From Aphidius gifuensis (lineage: Eukaryota > Arthropoda > Insecta > Hymenoptera > Braconidae): a DNA stretch of 64,000 nt. The notes under the pieces are model-generated. The model saw nothing but the letters and a program-made list of their open reading frames with translations. It did no database searches and had not been told where the DNA came from. A program made the translations under genes and the position numbers. The first letter of the stretch is position 1. Each line of letters starts with the position of its first letter. Below, in pieces: positions 59,584 through 64,000 of the stretch. The stretch is from contig NC_057790.1 of the NCBI RefSeq assembly GCF_014905175.1, positions 26,004,469-26,068,468 on the forward strand, given 5' to 3'.

Positions 59584-62575
59584 GTGAGTATAATCCAAAA
59601 ACCAAGTAAAAGTCAAGACTCTCTTAAACAAACATGCAAACACATTCAAAACAAATATTATTATCTCATTCATGCACATATATAATAATAATTATTATAT
59701 TTTAATAAAACTGAATGAATTAATATACACCTAAATAATCATGATGACTGACCACAATGAGTTTTCATTGTATCCTTAAAAAGTACCGTATTTTATTTCA
59801 AACATTCCTTTGTCTTTTCTTCCATCTTTTTCTCCGTCTTCTTCTTCGTCTTCTCCGTATATATATTTTCATAATTCTCCGTCTCTTTGCAGAGTGAAGA
59901 TAGTCATCGTCTTGCACTTTGCATAATTTTCTCATGCCCTTACAAAATATACACTACCCTTTCCAAGCTAACCCACTATTCAAAAAAATATTTACACACA
60001 CACACACATACAATGATAAGAAAAAAAAAAGAAAATAAAATGATAAAAAAATTCGGCAAAAATGAAGAGAAAAAAAAACAGTGAATTAAAGTGAAATAGC
60101 GTCTCAAATAGAAGCTTTAAATTGGCGTTAAAAGTGTTGAAAAAGGGTCCATGGCAAAAAGCATAAAGACGAAAATAGTTAGATAAGAAGAAAAAAAAAA
60201 AAACCGTTGAATTCAGGATAATAAAATTACCCTTCAGTCGGAACAAGTAGTATAAATGCGCGTTGGCTTTCATGAACTTGATACGGAATGATAAAAAAAA
60301 AAAAAACACCTTTCATCTGAAAAATAAAAAAAAAATTCATTTCTTCATATTATTATCTCTATATTTTAAATTTCATTATATCTTTTTTTTTTGATATCTC
60401 AATATAATTAATATAATAAAAATAACAATTTCATTTTTTAGTAAATTAAATAAAAATTTTTTGCAACAAGTTGATATAAAAATAAAAAGAAAAAATATAA
60501 GACAAAATTGACAATTGTTTTTTAAGACGTTGCTGAGTGTCGTATGAATTTTTAGTGGGATTTGAATGAAATAGGGTGAATATATATATATATAATAATG
60601 AAAAAAATAAAAAAAGGTAAGAAAAGTCGAGGTGAAAAAGTTTATATCACAAGAGAAAAGCCGTAAACGTGGGCCATCTCGTCGAGTAGGTGGTAATGTA
60701 GAGAAGGTAGGCGTTATCTTATCACCCCAGTGGTGGTTATCATAGTGTCCTTGTTTTTTCAATGTTCAACAATACAACCGACAATGTATATGTGTATAAT
60801 AATACGTGAAAGCTTTCTTTATACCATCAAGCAAATGCTTGCTTTACTCGTTCTTTGCATCACTTCAATTTTTCTTTTTCCCTTTTTTTTTTCTCTCACT
60901 TTTATTTTTCAATATATATATATTTTTACAACATCGTCATTCTCTTTTACACCAACACACAAGTATATATTTATTTATATTTAAAAAATATAACCAACGA
61001 CCCACCAACACCACCAACAACTGGCAATACCGCCCATCTAGGCAAAACCACAACTCTGCTGCGATGCTCCGACGAACCGACCCGGAAACCTATTACGTTC
61101 CCGATGTTTCGCTTTGCAGGCTTATTTTATACCGCAATCGCATCAGGTCTTTTTTACCCACCTCATTTTATATATACGTATATATAATAACCTTTTTGGC
61201 TACAAGCTATTAGCTTGACTGAAGCAAAAGATATTATGTGAATGAAATAGTGAAGTAAAGGATAACACAAGACCAAATAATTACAGCTTTAAATTGAAGT
61301 GATTTACCTTGTATGTCACTTTAGAGATTTTAGTTTTTATTTTTATTTTTTATCTACAATTCAGGGTAGTAGTTGGTAGTATTAAATTTGACAACCCAAA
61401 ATATTTCAAGTTAATAATCGCTAATAAACAAAATCATCTGTATTTTAATTTTGATCACATTTTTTTTCGAAATTTCTCTTTGAAATTAATTCCGAAGAAT
61501 TTCTATTTTTTTTGCAATGAAAGCTACACATTTTGATGATTAATTTTTTCTTTTTTAAACTTAATTAAATATTTTTTTCATTATTGTAAGAAAATAATAG
61601 GTAAAAAAAATTTTTTTTTTTCTGTCCTAGTTATTTTGGCACGTGTTCAATTGTCATGTAATTAAGTTTATGAAGGTTAACCCTAATTAATTTTTTTTCT
61701 AAATAATATATATTCTATAAATAATAAATTATTTTGTTAATTTAAAAATTATAATTTCATTGAGTCAATTTAATTTGAATTAAAATCCACACGATTCTGA
61801 TTCCTGAGGGTATTTCAAGCCATATATACCACAAAAATATTTGAAATGTTTCGCGAGCATCTGTTCATCTACTGGACGGACAGTGTACATCCCCTGAAAT
61901 GTTTAGTCTGAATTTTGTTAAAAAGGTATATACTGGATTGATTTACGACCACTGGCTACTACTGGCTTTTAGCCTTAACAATGCCTCACACCAACTCGAG
62001 AAAGTTTTAATTGCTCGGGGTCATATATATAAAATTGTAATTTTTTTTTATTTTTTTTTATTTTTTAAAACTGTTTTTTCAATGAACAGACCATTATATT
62101 TTTGCTGTCGTCATTATGGTTCATCATGAATTAATCTCTACATTTATAATATATTTTTTATCTCAGCTATTTCATTGTTATTTTAAATGAATTTTAAAAA
62201 ATACATCAGCAATTAATTGACTGATTAATTGTCTCAATCCAGCAAAGTTTTATAATTTTTCATTTAAAATATAATTCAATTGAAAATAAATTTTATAATA
62301 CTTTTATTCATAACTATTTGATAATTTTTTTTTCTTTTCATAAAAGTTTATGTATATTGAAGTTTTGATAAATGTGGTTGAGTTGGACATATAAGTAGCT
62401 TACTTCCTTCATCATTTATCCTGCAAGAAACAAAGACCTTTTAAGCTCATTTTGTCCCTGAATATAATTTAAAATACCTAATAAACTTGCAAATAAAAAT
62501 TATTAAATATAAGAAAACTTTAAACATTTAATATTCCTTTTTTTGTTTTAAATTAATGATTAATTTATTTTATAG
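59584..62575. other. Intron between Ig2 and Ig3
   Basis: No exon found. GC-richer patches at 60,640-60,740 and 60,990-61,160 (CCGACGAACCGACCCGGAAA) stand out and may be regulatory. A CACACACA tract lies at about 59,995-60,008. Acceptor TTTTATAG ends at 62,575. Confidence 0.55.
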
Positions 62576-62866
62576 TTCATCCAATGATACAAGTACCAAA
62601 TCAATTAGTTGGTGCACCAATTGGTACAAATGTCACATTGATTTGTCATGTTGAAGCATCACCAAAAGCAATTAATTATTGGACACGTGAATCTGGTGAA
62701 ATGATTATAACAAATCATAAATATTCAATGTCAGAAGAAAAATTATCAGTATATAGTGTACAAATGCGTCTTATCATAAGAATTTTACAAAAACATGATC
62801 TTGGTGGTTATAAATGTATATCTAAAAATTCAATTGGTGAAGCTGAGGGTAATATTCGACTGTATG
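62576..62866 (+). CDS. DIP/lachesin-type adhesion protein, Ig3 exon
   Basis: A 291-nt exon holds the whole third Ig domain, ending TATG|GTAAGT in phase 1. It reads FHPMIQVPNQLVGAPIGT, NVTLIC with the first Cys (NVT is also a possible N-glycosylation site), SPKAINYWTRESGEMIIT with the core Trp, and GGYKCISKNSIGEAEGNIRL with the second Cys. INYWTRE and CxxKNSxGE are shared by DIP/lachesin third domains. The juxtamembrane part and GPI-anchor signal would be in exons beyond the window. Confidence 0.93.
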
Positions 62867-64000
62867 GTAAGTTTAATTAAACTCAAAAATTTAATTTAAT
62901 TTTATATTTTTAAAACTATCAAAAAGATATTAATAACATTTAAAAATGAAAATAATTATGTAAATTTTTCACGTTAAATTTTAAAATAAATTGTCATTTG
63001 AATTTTTTTATTTTAAATTATAATAATTCTAATAATTGTTAGTTAATAATTCATCTAAATTAATTATAAAAAATATTTAAATATTTGTTATTATTCTAAT
63101 TTACTAATTATTATTCAATAATATTTTACTAATAATTATTTCAAATCAATATTACAAATATTTTTCTCATTTATCATTTAATAATTTTGTCGTGATAAAT
63201 TGATTATTACTTATCGTTATTTTAATCATAATTTTGAGCATTAAATTGTATAAATTTATAAACAGTTTAGTTAGAAATTTATTGCTAAATAAATTGGTAA
63301 AATAATTTCAAATTAAATCAATCAAATGAATAAAAATCATGACTTCATTTAAAAATATATTTTCAATTAAAAGAACATTTACTTTTAATTTTTTTTTCGA
63401 ATTTATTAAAATCCTTTTAACAAAATTTTTATTTAAAAAAAAAATTAAAAGGGTAAATAAATTTTTCAAAGATTTTATTGAATTGTTATTTGATTGACAC
63501 TGTCCATCAGTTGAAATATTTAAAAAAAAAAAGCTTTGTAAATATTTTAAAACACCTAAAGAAAATTTAAAAAAAAATTAATTATTTTCATTAAATAATA
63601 ATAGCCATTACTTGTAATATGTTAGCCGTTAATTTTCTGATGTAAACAGATAATATATTTCCACTGGTTATATACAGATAAATATATATATACAAAAAAT
63701 TTTCATTTCAACAAGAAAAGTTAAGTTTTGATGATGGGAAGCACAATGTAGATAGTCACGCGATCAGATAAGCCTGTTAAATTAACCGTTGAAACTAGCT
63801 TTGGGGTTGAAAAGGTGTTAAGCTAAAAACCTACTACTCTTGATATAATTCAACCCAAGAGAAATGGTTATACAAACTGCCAACACAAAACAATCAGAGA
63901 TTGATAAAAGATAAAAGAAAAAAAAAAAAACAAAATAACAAATTAAATAAAATAATATAAAAGATTGAAAGTAAAAATAAAAAAAAAAGAAGAAAAAACA
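62867..64000. other. Intron after Ig3, to window edge
   Basis: A/T-rich sequence. A slightly GC-richer patch lies at 63,740-63,860. No exon seen. Confidence 0.6.

Noticed and set aside
60806..61213. 135-residue and overlapping 110-residue frames in the Ig2-Ig3 intron
   Set aside because: Two frames overlap over the same GC-richer patch and neither has recognisable motifs; more likely a non-coding island.
1..64000. CRISPR arrays, bacterial operons or integrated bacterial DNA
   Set aside because: Repeats are long, A/T-rich and without spacers; the coding content is intron-containing animal Ig exons and an LTR retrotransposon.

Overview
The window is a very A+T-rich eukaryotic (insect-like) chromosome segment with long introns, abundant homopolymer runs and many interspersed repeats. 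The only host gene I can support is on the + strand at the right end: an immunoglobulin-superfamily neuronal adhesion gene of the DIP (Dpr-interacting protein)/lachesin type. Wording of the Ig exons (WIKADTKAILAIHEHVI, DPMKSQ, CIASNGVPPSVSK, HPMIQVPNQLVGAP, INYWTRE) is characteristic of insect DIPs, nearest in my memory to the epsilon/zeta group. The base composition would fit a parasitoid wasp or another A+T-rich insect; this is inference.

Layout. 1-2.4 kb is repeat-dense: a head-to-head inverted pair of ~143-bp tandem units (1-664), a 151-bp satellite array (1.08-1.97 kb) and a GC-rich hairpin. From 2.4 to 46.7 kb I find no convincing host exon, only A/T-rich DNA, scattered GC-richer islands, a broken MULE-like transposase fragment (8.75-8.93 kb) and pairs or triplets of 0.4-0.6-kb interspersed repeats (named D, E, F, G and H here). 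A second satellite array in the opposite orientation sits at 23.1-24.3 kb inside repeat G. This stretch is probably upstream regulatory or long-intron territory of the adhesion gene, or an intergenic gap.

The adhesion gene runs from a probable signal-peptide exon (46.73-46.98 kb) through the second half of Ig1 (51.07-51.25 kb), Ig2 in two exons (51.64-51.83 and 59.46-59.58 kb) and Ig3 (62.58-62.87 kb). The exon for the first half of Ig1 was not found, and the C-terminal exons lie beyond 64 kb. Splice phases of the four Ig exons join cleanly.

The intron that splits Ig2 contains the most striking object: a complete, young LTR element (52,327-59,170) inserted in a copy of repeat H. Its two 938-bp LTRs differ at four positions, it has a Lys-type primer-binding site, a polypurine tract and a perfect 4-bp target duplication, but it codes only for Gag (563 aa). 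There is no protease, reverse transcriptase, RNase H or integrase. Its 2.5-kb leader carries about fifteen copies of a small hairpin built around a UCGAUCC-like core, whose stems change in a pair-preserving way. It looks like a gag-only, trans-mobilised retrotransposon with a structured leader, and it is the best candidate here for something undescribed.
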